A stretch of DNA of 64,000 nt, taken from the NCBI RefSeq assembly GCF_032397745.1, contig NZ_CP135921.1:1178001-1242000 (forward strand), in the 5' to 3' direction. The notes beneath the pieces were generated by a model that worked only from the letters and a program-made list of their open reading frames with translations, made no database searches and was not told where the DNA came from. This document shows, one piece after another, positions 9,101-18,315 of this stretch (positions are counted from its first letter, which is position 1; each line of letters starts with the position of its first letter). Made by a program: the position numbers and the translations under genes. The DNA is from Bradyrhizobium prioriisuperbiae (GTDB lineage: Bacteria > Pseudomonadota > Alphaproteobacteria > Rhizobiales > Xanthobacteraceae).

Positions 9101-9610
9101 TTACCGCTCGAACGCCGCTTTGAGACGATCGAGCTGCGGCATCAGCGGATTGCCCATCGGGATCTGCTCGGCCGACACATGCATGCTGGTATCGAGCCGG
9201 CGCACCTTGGACTGCAACGCCATCGAACGGTCGATCAGTTCGCGCAGCGCTTCAGGCAGCTTCTCGATCATGTCCTGCCCGCCGGGATCGGCCGCGGTCA
9301 GCTTCACCTTGGTCTTCTCGCGGTTGGCTTGCGCCAGCGACATCTCGCCTTCCTTCACCGCGCGATGCAGCAGCAGCCATGACGCCAGCTGCATCAGCCG
9401 TGTGGTCAAACGCATGCTCTCGGTGGCGTAGGTGAGACTGACGGAGCGCTCCAGCACCTTGGCCTCGTTGCGGCCGGCGCCGTCGAGATAGGCGGCGGTC
9501 TCCTCGACCAGATCCATGCCTTCACGAAACAAGGTTCCGAACGCCGCGGAATTCGTCAGCCGCTCGCTCAACAGCACAAGGCCGGCTTCGCTCTGCGAAT
9601 TCTCCGACAT
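9101..9610 (-). CDS. DUF1465 family protein, RcdA-like
   Basis: 169 aa soluble helical protein, MSENSQSEAG at the N-terminus. The pattern LVEETAAYLDGAGRNEAKVL followed by AYATES-like and MRLTTRLMQLASWLLLHRAV segments is the alphaproteobacterial DUF1465 family, to which the Caulobacter ClpXP adaptor RcdA belongs (from memory of the family). In Caulobacter RcdA helps time the breakdown of CtrA; whether this homologue does so here is inference. It is convergent with rpmE and monocistronic. Confidence 0.8.
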   Translation of the reverse strand: MSENSQSEAGLVLLSERLTNSAAFGTLFREGMDLVEETAAYLDGAGRNEAKVLERSVSLTYATESMRLTTRLMQLASWLLLHRAVKEGEMSLAQANREKTKVKLTAADPGGQDMIEKLPEALRELIDRSMALQSKVRRLDTSMHVSAEQIPMGNPLMPQLDRLKAAFER

Positions 9611-9922
9611 GGTTAACGCCTCACTCTACTCACACGCAAAAATATGATGAACAAATCATTGCGCGCCCGCAGGCGAGAGTCCAGTCACGATGATGACGAC
9701 CGTTGAATATGGTTTCCAACGACGTGACGGAGGTAACTACCGACCAAAAAAGAGCCGCCGTTTCCGGCGGCTTTTAAAGTTGATAACAGGGAGGCGTCAA
9801 ACAGAGTGGACAGGAGCCACTCGGTGTCCAAAGCTGGACAATCAAGTAATGAAGGAGAAAGCTTAATCTACCGTAAATGAACGGTTTCTTTCAGCTTTCG
9901 TTTACGCCCCGCGCGCGTTGCG
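9611..9922. other. Intergenic region with terminator-like hairpin, no gene seen
   Basis: 312 bases between two minus-strand genes. It holds the promoter of the DUF1465 gene at its left side and a hairpin at 9750-9776. No open frame of convincing composition is present. Confidence 0.6.
9748..9776. terminator. Rho-independent terminator-like hairpin
   Basis: AAAAGAGCCGCCG TTT CCGGCGGCTTTT: the GCCGCCG/CGGCGGC stem is flanked by A and T runs, so it may end the transcript of the DUF1192 gene coming from the right on the minus strand. Confidence 0.7.
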
Positions 9923-10114
9923 TCATGATTTGAAGAACTGATTGGCGGCGTCGCGTGACGCACGTTTTTTGCCGAGCGCCGTTTGCAACCGCTCGATTTC
10001 GCTGCCGAGCAACGCGATGCGTTCATCGAGTTCCTCCACCGACAACAGCGAGAGATCCTGTCCGATCTCATGGCTGACTTTCTTCTTCGGCCGGTCGTCG
10101 TCTTCCGCTGCCAT
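9923..10114 (-). CDS. DUF1192 family protein
   Basis: 63 aa. It begins MAAEDDDRPKKK and contains LSLLSVEELDERIALLGSEI, the family hallmark: an acidic/basic leader, then a short helical coiled-coil segment with RL-rich heptads. The length is usual for DUF1192. GGAGCAA is 3-9 bases upstream of the ATG. Function unknown; it is divergent from the quinone oxidoreductase gene, with 143 bases between the two starts. Confidence 0.85.
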   Translation of the reverse strand: MAAEDDDRPKKKVSHEIGQDLSLLSVEELDERIALLGSEIERLQTALGKKRASRDAANQFFKS

Positions 10115-10257
10115 TTGCTCCTCCGAACTGGAATAATCCGGTCAATTTTACGAGACTTGATCGGATGTCGTTATTGCCAGCCCTCCCTGGGCTGACTAAA
10201 GCAGGCTCACCCCAACATAGCCGCGTCCGCCGCAGGGACCAATCCAAGGACCAGATC

Positions 10258-11256
10258 ATGGACAAGCTGCCCGCCCAAATGACCGTTGTCGGCATCAGCA
10301 AGCCGGGAGGACCCGAGGTCCTGGTGCCGGAGACGCGGGCGCTGCCGCAGGTCGGGCCGCACGACATCCTGATCAAGGTGGCGGCCGCCGGCGTCAACCG
10401 TCCGGATGTGGCGCAGCGCAGCGGCGCCTATCCGCCGCCGCCCGGCGCCAGCGACCTGCCCGGCCTGGAAGTGGCCGGCGAAGTGGTGGCGCTCGGCAAG
10501 GAGGCCACGCGCTACAAGATCGGTGACAAGGTGATGTCGCTGGTCGCCGGTGGCGGCTACGCGCAGTATTGCCTGACGCACGAGACCCACGCGATGCCGG
10601 TGCCTGATGGCTTCACCATGCAGGAAGCCGCCGCCACGCCGGAAACGCTGATGACGGTCTGGCACAATGTGTTCGAGCGGGGTGGACTGAAGGCCGGCGA
10701 AACCCTGCTGATCCATGGCGGCTCCTCGGGCATCGGCACCATGGCAATCCAGCTCGCCAAAGCCTTCGGTGCCAAGGTGATCGTCACCGTCGGTTCGCAG
10801 GACAAGGCGGACGCCTGCCTCAAGCTCGGCGCCGACCGCGCCATCAATTACAAGACAGAGGACTTCGTCGCCGCGGCCAAGGCCGCCACCGACAATGTCG
10901 GCCCCAATCTGATCCTGGACATGGTCGGCGGCGAGTACATCGAGCGCAACTATGACGCCGCCGCGATGGATGGCCGCATCGTGCAGATCGCTTTCCTCAG
11001 CGCCCCCAAGGCGACAGTCAATTTCGCCAAGCTGATGGTCAAGCGCCTGCACCACACCGGATCGACACTTCGGCCCCGAACGGTCGCCGACAAGGCCGCC
11101 ATGGTCGAGGCGATCACCGCCAAGGTGCTGCCGCTCTTGAAGGCGGGTCGGGTCAAGCCCTTGATGGACAGCACTTTCCCGCTGGAAAAAGCGTCCGAGG
11201 CCCACAAGCGGATGGAATCCAGCCAGCATATTGGCAAAATTGTGCTCACGGTTTGA
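10258..11256 (+). CDS. NAD(P)H-quinone oxidoreductase, zinc-free medium-chain dehydrogenase (PIG3/QOR type)
   Basis: 332 aa. The N-terminal GroES-like domain includes AAGVNRPDVAQRSGAYPPPP and the NADPH-binding Rossmann fold holds LLIHGGSSGIGTMAIQLAKA near residue 145-160. No zinc-binding cysteines are present in the substrate-site loop, as expected for the QOR group. It probably reduces quinones or enones with NADPH in the cytoplasm. The ATG at 10258 is chosen because AAGGACC lies upstream and homologues begin near MxxxMTxVxISxPGGPEVL; a longer frame reaches 10165. Confidence 0.88.
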   Translation: MDKLPAQMTVVGISKPGGPEVLVPETRALPQVGPHDILIKVAAAGVNRPDVAQRSGAYPPPPGASDLPGLEVAGEVVALGKEATRYKIGDKVMSLVAGGGYAQYCLTHETHAMPVPDGFTMQEAAATPETLMTVWHNVFERGGLKAGETLLIHGGSSGIGTMAIQLAKAFGAKVIVTVGSQDKADACLKLGADRAINYKTEDFVAAAKAATDNVGPNLILDMVGGEYIERNYDAAAMDGRIVQIAFLSAPKATVNFAKLMVKRLHHTGSTLRPRTVADKAAMVEAITAKVLPLLKAGRVKPLMDSTFPLEKASEAHKRMESSQHIGKIVLTV

Positions 11257-11357
11257 GGCGTCCCGGCGCCCTGATAAGCCCGGGAAAACGGCGTTAACCC
11301 TTGGTTTTACTTCATATTTGTGCCATTGATCGCGCATCTTAACGCGGAGTTCAGACA

Positions 11358-14237
11358 TTGCGGTTGATCAGGTGCCTCGCGCCTCTGGCGCTGGGCCTCA
11401 TGATGCTAGCTGCCGCGCCGGCTGCGCGCGCTGTCGACGCAGTCAGCGTTCGCGGTGATGCGCCTGCAATCGATCTCACCGCGATCCTCGATCATCAGCA
11501 CAGCGACACCGACCGCATCCAGGTCTCGACCGCACCGGGCACCGACGGCATCGTTCGCCGCATCGAGGTGCGCGCCCGCGAGGGTGGCCAGAACTGGGTG
11601 GTGTTCGCGCTCGCCAACAACACCGACGACCAGCTCGACCGCCTGATCGTGGCGCCGCATTACCGGATCGTGTCGTCCGGACTGCTGTGGCCCGATCTCG
11701 GACTGTCGCGCATCGCCACCATCACGCCCTCGACCGGCGACCGGCCCGAGCGGCAGGACAGCGCCACCGCCGACATCTTCCGCGTCACCCTGGATCCCGG
11801 CTCCGTCATCACCTTCGTGGCCGAACTGCGCACCGACAAACTGCCCCAGCTCTATCTGTGGGAGCCGGAAGCCTACAAGGACAAGGTCAACTCCTTTACG
11901 CTCTACCAGGGCATCGTCATCGGCATCTCCGGCCTGCTGGCGCTGGTGCTGACGATCCTGTTCGTGGTCAAGGGCAGCATCATGTTCCCCGCTGCTGCGG
12001 CGCTGGCATGGGCGGTGCTCGTCTATATCGGCGTCGACTTCGGCTTCTGGGGCAAGGTGCTGGACATGTCGGCCGGCGCCGAGCGGGTCTGGCGTGCCGC
12101 GGGCGAGGCCATTCTTGCCGCCACGCTGCTGGTGTTCCTGTTCGCTTATCTCAATCTGTCGCGCTGGCATGTGCGCTATTCGCACATCACGCTGGGCTGG
12201 CTGTTCTTCCTGGGATCGCTGGTGGCGCTGGCGCTGTTCGATCCCGCTGTCGCTTCCGGCATCGCCCGCATCTCGCTGGTGATGATCGCGTTCGCCGGCT
12301 TTGCGCTGATCGTCTACCTCTCCACCCATGGCTTCGACCGCGCGGTTCTCTTGATCCCGACATGGTTCCTGCTGGTGGTCTGGGTGGTCGCGGCCGGCAT
12401 GACGGTGGCGGGCAACGTCACCAACGACATCGTCGGCCCGGCCCTGCTGGGCGGCCTGGTGCTGATTGTGATGTTGATCGGCTTCACGGTGATGCAGCAC
12501 GCCTTTGCAGGCGGCGGCGCCACCCAGGGCATCGTCTCCGATGTCGAGCGTCGGGCGCTGGCGCTGGTCGGCTCCGGCGACCTGATTTGGGACTGGGACG
12601 TCTCCGCCGACAAGGTGTTCACCAGCCCCGAGACCGAAAGTCTGCTCGGGCTGAAGCGCGGCACGCTGGAAGGCCCGGCGGCGAAATGGCTCGAAGTGCT
12701 GCATCCGCTGGATCAGGATCGCTTCCGCGCCGCGCTCGACAGTGTGCTCGACCAGCGCCGTGGCCGGCTGGTGCAGGACTTCCGGCTGCGCACGCCCGAC
12801 GGCCACTTCATGTGGTTCGCGCTGAAAGCGCGCCCGGTGGTCGGTTCCGACGGCGAAGTGTCCCGCGTGGTCGGCACCCTGACCGACGTGACCGAGATCA
12901 AGAATTCCGAAGAGCGGATGCTGCACGATTCCGTGCATGACAACCTGACCGGCCTGCCGAACCGCAAGCTGTTCATGGACCGGCTCAATGCCGTGGCGAA
13001 CTTCGCCAAGACCATGCCGAACATGCGACCGACCTTGATGGTGATCGACCTCGACCGCTTCAAGCAGGTCAACGATTCCGTCGGCATCGCGGTCGGCGAC
13101 TCCATCCTGCTGACACTGGCGCGGCGGCTCACCCGCATCCTGAAGCCGCAGGACACGCTGGCGCGGCTTGCCGGCGACCAGTTCGGGCTGATCCTTTTGT
13201 CAGAGCAGGACGCCGCCCGCATCACCGCCTTCGCCGAGACCATCCGCAAGACCATCCGCGCGCCGATCGCCTTCAACGACCGCGAGATCTTCCTCACCGC
13301 GTCGATCGGACTCGCGCTGAGCGATCCGCAAGCCGCGCTGACCGACGAGATCATCAAGGACGCCGAGCTGGCGATGTATCATTCCAAGCGCATCGGCGGC
13401 GATCGCATCGACGTCTACAAGCCGGCGATGCGGGCGCGCAAGACCGACCGGCTGACGCTCGAGTCCGAGCTGCGCCGCGCCATCGAGCGCGAGGAAATCA
13501 CCATTCTCTATCAGCCGATCGTGCGGCTGGAAGATCGCTCGATCGCCGGCTTCGAAGCCCTGGCGCGCTGGGATCATCCCAAGCTCGGCCGCATGTCGCC
13601 GAGCGAGTTCATCGGCATCGCCGAGGAAATCGGCCTGATCGTCGATCTCGGCCTGTTCGTGATGGATCGCACCGCGCGGCAGCTCGCGCTGTGGCAGCGC
13701 GCGATGCGCTCGACACGCGAGCCGGTGTTCGCCAGTGTCAACGTCTCCTCGCGGCAATTGCTGCGGCACGATCTGATCCACGACATCCGCACCGTGCTGT
13801 CACGCTCGGCGGTGGCACGCGGCACGCTGAAGCTGGAATTGACCGAATCGCTGGTGATGGAGAATCCGGAGCACGCCGCCCAAATGCTGCAGCGGATCCG
13901 CGAACTCGGCACCGGGCTGTCGCTGGACGACTTCGGCACCGGACATTCCTCGCTGTCCTATCTGCAGAAGTTTCCGTTCGACACCATCAAGATCGACCAG
14001 TCGTTCGTCCGCACCACCAGCCGCGGCACGCGCCCGGTGATCCTCAAGTCGATCGTGGCCATGGCTCACGACCTCGGCATGGACGTGGTGGCGGAAGGCG
14101 CTGAGACCGACTCCGACGCGGTGGAACTCTACCAGCTGGGCTGCGAATACGCCCAGGGCTTCGCCTTCGGCGAGCCGATGGACGCGGACGCAGCAACGCG
14201 GCTGCTGACCGAAGAGCGGTTGGAAGCGGCGCAGTAG
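11358..14237 (+). CDS. Membrane sensor with PAS, degenerate GGDEF and EAL domains (c-di-GMP phosphodiesterase)
   Basis: 959 aa. A TTG start gives a good signal peptide (MRLIRCLAPLALGLMMLAAAPAARA). A periplasmic beta-rich domain spans about residues 30-180, seven or so membrane helices about 185-385, a PAS domain about 395-515, GGDEF about 525-690 and EAL about 700-950. The GGDEF site reads AGDQF, so cyclase activity is unlikely. The EAL site keeps EAL, the NVSSRQ Asn, LELTES, LDDFGTGHSS, IKIDQSF, EGAET and QGF, so phosphodiesterase activity is likely. The N-terminal layout resembles 7TMR-DISMED sensors. It is a stand-alone gene. Confidence 0.88.
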   Translation: MRLIRCLAPLALGLMMLAAAPAARAVDAVSVRGDAPAIDLTAILDHQHSDTDRIQVSTAPGTDGIVRRIEVRAREGGQNWVVFALANNTDDQLDRLIVAPHYRIVSSGLLWPDLGLSRIATITPSTGDRPERQDSATADIFRVTLDPGSVITFVAELRTDKLPQLYLWEPEAYKDKVNSFTLYQGIVIGISGLLALVLTILFVVKGSIMFPAAAALAWAVLVYIGVDFGFWGKVLDMSAGAERVWRAAGEAILAATLLVFLFAYLNLSRWHVRYSHITLGWLFFLGSLVALALFDPAVASGIARISLVMIAFAGFALIVYLSTHGFDRAVLLIPTWFLLVVWVVAAGMTVAGNVTNDIVGPALLGGLVLIVMLIGFTVMQHAFAGGGATQGIVSDVERRALALVGSGDLIWDWDVSADKVFTSPETESLLGLKRGTLEGPAAKWLEVLHPLDQDRFRAALDSVLDQRRGRLVQDFRLRTPDGHFMWFALKARPVVGSDGEVSRVVGTLTDVTEIKNSEERMLHDSVHDNLTGLPNRKLFMDRLNAVANFAKTMPNMRPTLMVIDLDRFKQVNDSVGIAVGDSILLTLARRLTRILKPQDTLARLAGDQFGLILLSEQDAARITAFAETIRKTIRAPIAFNDREIFLTASIGLALSDPQAALTDEIIKDAELAMYHSKRIGGDRIDVYKPAMRARKTDRLTLESELRRAIEREEITILYQPIVRLEDRSIAGFEALARWDHPKLGRMSPSEFIGIAEEIGLIVDLGLFVMDRTARQLALWQRAMRSTREPVFASVNVSSRQLLRHDLIHDIRTVLSRSAVARGTLKLELTESLVMENPEHAAQMLQRIRELGTGLSLDDFGTGHSSLSYLQKFPFDTIKIDQSFVRTTSRGTRPVILKSIVAMAHDLGMDVVAEGAETDSDAVELYQLGCEYAQGFAFGEPMDADAATRLLTEERLEAAQ

Positions 14238-14240
14238 ACC

Positions 14241-14768
14241 CTAACGCGCTCGCACCTCAAACAGGCCCGCCGCGGCGTCGTCCACCAACGCCCCTTCGTG
14301 CCCGAGCAGGAACCGCTTGGTCTCGATGCCGCCGCCAAATCCTGTCAGCGAACCATTGGTGCCGATTACCCGGTGGCAGGGAATGATGATGGGCAGCGGA
14401 TTGGCGCCGTTGGCGGCGCCCACCGCGCGGACGGCGGCAGGGCGTCCGATGCGAACCGCGAGTTCGCGGTAGGTCGTGGTGACGCCATGAGGGATCGACT
14501 GCAGGGTGGTCCAGACTGCGTTCTGGAACGCCGTGCCGCTCAGATACAGCGGCAACGTGAACGTGGTGCGCTTCCCTGCGAAATACTCGTCCAGCTGCCG
14601 GCGGACCTTCGGGAAGCCATCGGGATCATGACGCCAGCCGTCGCGCGGATGGTGGACACGGCTGCCCGACTGGAAGCTGAGCAGGTGCAGGCTTTCGGCG
14701 TCACCGGCCAGCAGCAGACGACCGATCCGCGTCTCGACATAGGTGTAACTGACGACGCGTTCAAACAC
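14241..14768 (-). CDS. adaB: Methylated-DNA-protein-cysteine S-methyltransferase (AdaB/Ogt type)
   Basis: 175 aa suicide repair enzyme that moves the methyl group from O6-methylguanine or O4-methylthymine to its own cysteine. The active site IIIPCHRVIGTNG is intact and the helix-turn-helix region IPHGVTTTYRELA and arginine-finger RPAAVRAVGAANG are present. The GTG at 14768 overlaps the TGA of the adaA-like gene by 8 bases and gives a standard length; the frame is open further upstream only because it shadows that gene. Together the two genes equal the E. coli Ada protein cut in two, as in Bacillus adaA-adaB. Confidence 0.87.
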   Translation of the reverse strand: MFERVVSYTYVETRIGRLLLAGDAESLHLLSFQSGSRVHHPRDGWRHDPDGFPKVRRQLDEYFAGKRTTFTLPLYLSGTAFQNAVWTTLQSIPHGVTTTYRELAVRIGRPAAVRAVGAANGANPLPIIIPCHRVIGTNGSLTGFGGGIETKRFLLGHEGALVDDAAAGLFEVRAR

Positions 14769-15372
14769 GGGCTTCCACCTGCGTGACGGGGCGCCGCTGA
14801 CGCGGCGCCGGCCGAGGAGCGCGCCGGCGAATCTCCGAGGGCGAGCGACCATAGAGGTCACGGAAGGCCGCGTTGAAGCGCCGCAGGCTCTTGAAGCCGG
14901 CGCGAAAGGCCACTTCCGTCATGCTGTCGGCGGTCGTGTCCAGCAAGCGCTTGGCGCGCTGCAGACGCACCGTATTCGCTGTCTGCAGCGGACTGGCGCC
15001 GACGTACTGATCGAACAGCCGCGCCAGATGCCGCGTGCTGACGCCGAGGCGATCGGCCAGATCCGCGACGGAGCCGCGATCCAGCGCACCGCGCGCGATC
15101 AGTTTCAGCGCCCGCTCGACCGTCGAGCGGGTGCCGTTCCAGGCCGGACAGAATGGCGCGCTCTCGGGCCGGCAGCGCAGACAGGGACGATAACCCGCGC
15201 GCTCGGCCGCGCTCGCCGTGGGATAATAACTGCAGTTCCTGGTCAATGGCTGCTTCACCCGGCAAACCGGCCGGCAATAGATGAGCGTCGTCTTCACCGC
15301 GGTGAAGAACACCCCGTCGTAGGCGGCGTCGCGCCGCAGGCGCGCAGCATTGCAGATCTCGAAGCTCAACAT
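14761..15372 (-). CDS. adaA: Ada-type methylphosphotriester-DNA methyltransferase and AraC-family activator
   Basis: 203 aa. The N-terminal zinc domain holds four cysteines in the Ada order (YCRPVCRVK then CSYY and YRPCLRCRPE); methylation of the first is what turns Ada into an activator. An AraC/XylS-type double helix-turn-helix follows (about residues 100-185), with SVADLADRLGVSTRHLARLF and MTEVAFRAGFKSLRRFNAAF. It probably senses methylated phosphates in DNA and switches on repair genes including itself. The stop overlaps the adaB start, so the two are coupled. Confidence 0.88.
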   Translation of the reverse strand: MLSFEICNAARLRRDAAYDGVFFTAVKTTLIYCRPVCRVKQPLTRNCSYYPTASAAERAGYRPCLRCRPESAPFCPAWNGTRSTVERALKLIARGALDRGSVADLADRLGVSTRHLARLFDQYVGASPLQTANTVRLQRAKRLLDTTADSMTEVAFRAGFKSLRRFNAAFRDLYGRSPSEIRRRAPRPAPRQRRPVTQVEARV

Positions 15373-15499
15373 GCGTTAATTGTAGACCGAAAGGCCAAGC
15401 GTGCCACCCGATTTGCGATGATCATGTCCGTTTCCGGCGAGCGACATTGCGGCCGAAATCTTAGATCTCGGCGGTCACAGCATGGAACAGGAGGCCTAC

Positions 15500-15928
15500 A
15501 TGGAATCATCGGCAAGCAAGGCAGCGGTTATGGAGACCTGGACGGCCTTCGCCAGCCGGAACATCGAACAAATCGCAGCCGTCTTCACACCTAACGCCGA
15601 GTGGATCGCGCCGAAGGGCAACGCGACCGCGGTCGCGCTGCATCACACCGACCACATGGTCGGCGCCGATCAGATCGCCCGCTTCATTGCGGTGGAAATG
15701 CATAAATTGTTCGGGAGTGTCGACATCCAGTTCCGCGGCGTTCATGCCGACGGCAGCACAGTGATTGTCGAAGAGCGGATGCAAGCAACTCTGTCGAACG
15801 GAAACGCCTACGATGTGGCGTATTGTTTTGTGTTCGAACTCGAGGGCCGGCTGATCAAGCGGGTCCGGGAATACATGGACACATTGCAGGGCTGGCGCAT
15901 GGTGTTCGGATCAGAGGCTCTGCTCTGA
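15500..15928 (+). CDS. NTF2-like / SnoaL-fold protein
   Basis: 142 aa, one NTF2-like cone domain: MetTrpThrAlaPhe helix at the start, then FTPNAEWIAPKG, and VIVEERMQATLSNGN and EGRLIKRVREYMDT strands. The family covers ketosteroid-isomerase-like enzymes and small ligand-binding proteins, so no reaction can be assigned. The start at 15500 has AGGAGG 5 bases upstream; an in-frame ATG at 15482 lies before that site and is less likely. Confidence 0.8.
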   Translation: MESSASKAAVMETWTAFASRNIEQIAAVFTPNAEWIAPKGNATAVALHHTDHMVGADQIARFIAVEMHKLFGSVDIQFRGVHADGSTVIVEERMQATLSNGNAYDVAYCFVFELEGRLIKRVREYMDTLQGWRMVFGSEALL

Positions 15929-15942
15929 AGCCGGCAGGCCGG

Positions 15943-16620
15943 TCAAGCATGCCCGGCTTCATTCGACAGCATCGCCAGATCGATGCCGATCTTCTGCAAC
16001 GCTTGCTGGTATTTGTCTTCGATGTCGCGCCCGAAGATCAGATTCGAATCGGCAGGGCAATGCAGCCAGCCATTGTCCTGGATCTCGCTTTCCAGTTGCC
16101 CCGGCGCCCATCCCGCATAACCCAGTGCGAGGATGGCGTGGCGCGGACCCTTGCCTTTGGCGATGGCTTTCAGAATGTCGAGTGTTGCGGTGAGGCACAC
16201 ACCATCATCGATCGGCAGCGTCGCGTCCTTGATGAAGAAATCGCTGGAATGCAGCACAAAGCCACGTCCGGTTTCCACCGGACCGCCCTTCATCACCTTC
16301 ATGGCCTCGGCCTGCGCCGGCAGCACGATCTGGTCGGCCTCATCGATGATATCGAGTTGCACCAGGAGCTCGGGAAAATCGATACTGCCCGCGGGACGAT
16401 TGAGAATGATGCCCATCGCGCCTTCGGACGAATGCGCGCAGACATAAATCACGGAGCGTGCGAATCGCTCGTCGTCCATGATCGGCATCGCGATCAGCAG
16501 CTGACCGTCCAGATAGCTGCTAGCCGTCTCGCTCCCGTCCTCCGGGACGCGGATCTTGTCGAATTTCGGCCTTTTTCCGACCCTGTCCATTCGCAGAGGA
16601 CTTTCTCTGTATACGTGCAT
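15943..16620 (-). CDS. YqgE/AlgH family protein
   Basis: Up to 225 aa. The conserved block [20 protein letters not shown], then [34 protein letters not shown] and [16 protein letters not shown] are the family signature motifs. The fold is known but the biochemical role is not. The ATG at 16590 (MDRVGKR) is an alternative start; neither has a strong ribosome site. It is divergent from the DsbD-N-like gene. Confidence 0.9.
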   Translation of the reverse strand: MHVYRESPLRMDRVGKRPKFDKIRVPEDGSETASSYLDGQLLIAMPIMDDERFARSVIYVCAHSSEGAMGIILNRPAGSIDFPELLVQLDIIDEADQIVLPAQAEAMKVMKGGPVETGRGFVLHSSDFFIKDATLPIDDGVCLTATLDILKAIAKGKGPRHAILALGYAGWAPGQLESEIQDNGWLHCPADSNLIFGRDIEDKYQQALQKIGIDLAMLSNEAGHA

Positions 16621-16728
16621 CCTGATATTGGGTGCACCTTATGTCAATCAATCGCCGGACTTGCTCCCCGGAAATGGATCACAACCAATTCAAGTGTTTC
16701 ACGTCCAACCGGACTGTAAAGACGTCAC

Positions 16729-17571
16729 ATGGTCGTATTTGTTCCATTTCGCAACCTCTTTGGCCGCCTGCTCGCGGTGGTCCTGCTGGCGGGCTTCGCC
16801 GGCAGCCCGGTCGCGGCCCAGGATGCGTCACCCTGGGTCACCGATCAGCATTCGTCGCTGCGACTGATCGCAGGCTCCCGCAATGGCGGCGTGCTGCTCG
16901 GCGGGATCGCCTTTCAGCTGCAGCCGGGATGGAAGACATATTGGCGCACCCCCGGCGATTCCGGCGTTCCGCCGCGATTCGATTTTTCGGCTTCGGACAA
17001 TGTCGAAGCGGTCACCGTGTTGTGGCCCGCGCCGATGCAGTTTCCGGATGGCGCGGGAGGCACATCATTCGGGTACCGCAAGCAACTCCTGCTGCCGTTG
17101 CGGATCATTGCAAAAAAGCCTGACAAGCCGGTGACGCTGCGCGCCGAAATCAACTACGCCGTCTGCGACAAACTCTGCGTACCTGTCGACGCGAAGACCG
17201 AAGTTTCATTTGTCAGTTCGGCCAGCATAGAAGATTCATCATTGACCGCGGCACTTGCGACTGTGCCGCAGCCCGCGGAGATCGGCGCGGCCCATCCGCT
17301 GACCATTCGAAACGTCGAGCGCGACGGCAACACCGTGTTTGTCGATGTTGTCGCACCCGGCGACAAGGACGCCAGCCTGTTTGTCGAGGGCCCGACGCCC
17401 GACTGGGCGCTGCCGCCGCCCAAATTGCTGGAGCGGACCCCCGCCGGACTGCAGCGCTTTTCATTCGATCTGGAAGGCCTGCCGTCGGGCGCGAAAGCAG
17501 ACGGCGCGGCCCTGAAACTGACCCTGGTCGGCGACGGCCGTGCCTTTGAGTTCGTCACATCCCTGAAATGA
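16729..17571 (+). CDS. Periplasmic DsbD N-terminal-domain-like protein
   Basis: 280 aa with a signal peptide (hydrophobic residues 9-29, cleavage near VAAQD). The rest has the immunoglobulin-like pattern of the DsbD/ScsB N-terminal domain: FQLQPGWKTYWRTPGDSG, then FGYRKQLLLPLRI and the cysteine pair AVCDKLCVP. No membrane domain follows, so it is a free periplasmic thiol-exchange or chaperone-like partner rather than full DsbD. Its partner is not in the window. The last codons form the first unit of a 19-base tandem repeat. Confidence 0.82.
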   Translation: MVVFVPFRNLFGRLLAVVLLAGFAGSPVAAQDASPWVTDQHSSLRLIAGSRNGGVLLGGIAFQLQPGWKTYWRTPGDSGVPPRFDFSASDNVEAVTVLWPAPMQFPDGAGGTSFGYRKQLLLPLRIIAKKPDKPVTLRAEINYAVCDKLCVPVDAKTEVSFVSSASIEDSSLTAALATVPQPAEIGAAHPLTIRNVERDGNTVFVDVVAPGDKDASLFVEGPTPDWALPPPKLLERTPAGLQRFSFDLEGLPSGAKADGAALKLTLVGDGRAFEFVTSLK

Positions 17572-17619
17572 AGGAGCTTACCTGAATTGAAGGGGCTTGC
17601 CTGAATTGAAGGGGTTTGG
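17563..17619. repeat. Three-copy 19-base tandem repeat at the end of the DsbD-N-like gene
   Basis: Units 17563-17581, 17582-17600 and 17601-17619 share CTGAAxTGAAGGxGcTT with a few changes. The first unit contains the gene's last codon and TGA; the next two are non-coding copies. They look like a slip-duplication of the 3-prime end. Confidence 0.85.
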
Positions 17620-17800
17620 AAACCGGGCTTCGTCCGGCGATTGCGCGGACCGACAGCCATGGTATGACTCCCGCGCGATTATCAATGAATTGCGGGTGGT
17701 CCGATCGCGAAATCGGGTGTCCCCTTCAAATCCCGCCCAAGAAACTTTGGGGGGTTTTCGGGACCTGTTTTTCAGGACTGCGCGCCAAGGGAGCTTTCAG

Positions 17801-18286
17801 ATGACCATCAAGATCGGCGACCGCCTGCCTGAAGCCAAATTTCGCATCATGACCGGCGAAGGGCCGCAATGGAAAACCACCGACGACGTTTTCAAGGGCA
17901 AGAAGGTCGCCCTGTTCGCCGTTCCCGGCGCATTCACCAACACCTGCCACAAGATGCACATGCCGAGCATCACCATGAACGCCGACGCCATGAAGGCGAA
18001 GGGCGTCGACACCATTGCGGTGACGTCGGTGAACGACGTGTTCGTGATGAAGGCCTGGAAGCGCGACACCGATCTCGATGACAAGACCGAATTCCTGGCC
18101 GACGGCAATGCCGAATTCGCCAAGGCGATCGGCCTGGAGCTCGACGCATCGGGCAACGGCCTCGGCATCCGCTCCAAGCGTTATTCGATGCTGGTCGAAG
18201 ACGGCGTGGTGAAGACGCTCAACCTCGAACCGAACCCCGGCGCGGTCGAAGTCTCCGGCGGCGACACCCTGCTCGGGCAGCTCTGA
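17801..18286 (+). CDS. Peroxiredoxin, Prx5/hybrid-type
   Basis: 161 aa thiol peroxidase. The active-site motif VPGAFTNTCHKMHMPS carries the peroxidatic cysteine; there is no other cysteine in the protein, so it works as a 1-Cys enzyme recycled by an external thiol such as glutathione or glutaredoxin. DGNAEFAKAIGLELD and GLGIRSKRYSMLVEDG are typical of the Prx5 group. The start at 17801 (MTIKIGDRLPEA) follows AAGGGAG by 8 bases; a longer open frame extends to 17597 but lacks homology. Confidence 0.92.
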   Translation: MTIKIGDRLPEAKFRIMTGEGPQWKTTDDVFKGKKVALFAVPGAFTNTCHKMHMPSITMNADAMKAKGVDTIAVTSVNDVFVMKAWKRDTDLDDKTEFLADGNAEFAKAIGLELDASGNGLGIRSKRYSMLVEDGVVKTLNLEPNPGAVEVSGGDTLLGQL

Positions 18287-18315
18287 GACAGCTTTGAGAC
18301 CAGTGTTGGCGGCGA

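Noticed and set aside
11406..12938. 510-codon minus-strand open frame
   Set aside because: Lies opposite the sensor part of the GGDEF-EAL gene; composition (His, Gln, Arg rich) is that of a shadow frame in GC-rich DNA.
17563..17619. CRISPR-like repeat
   Set aside because: Units are directly adjacent with no spacers, so it is a simple tandem repeat.
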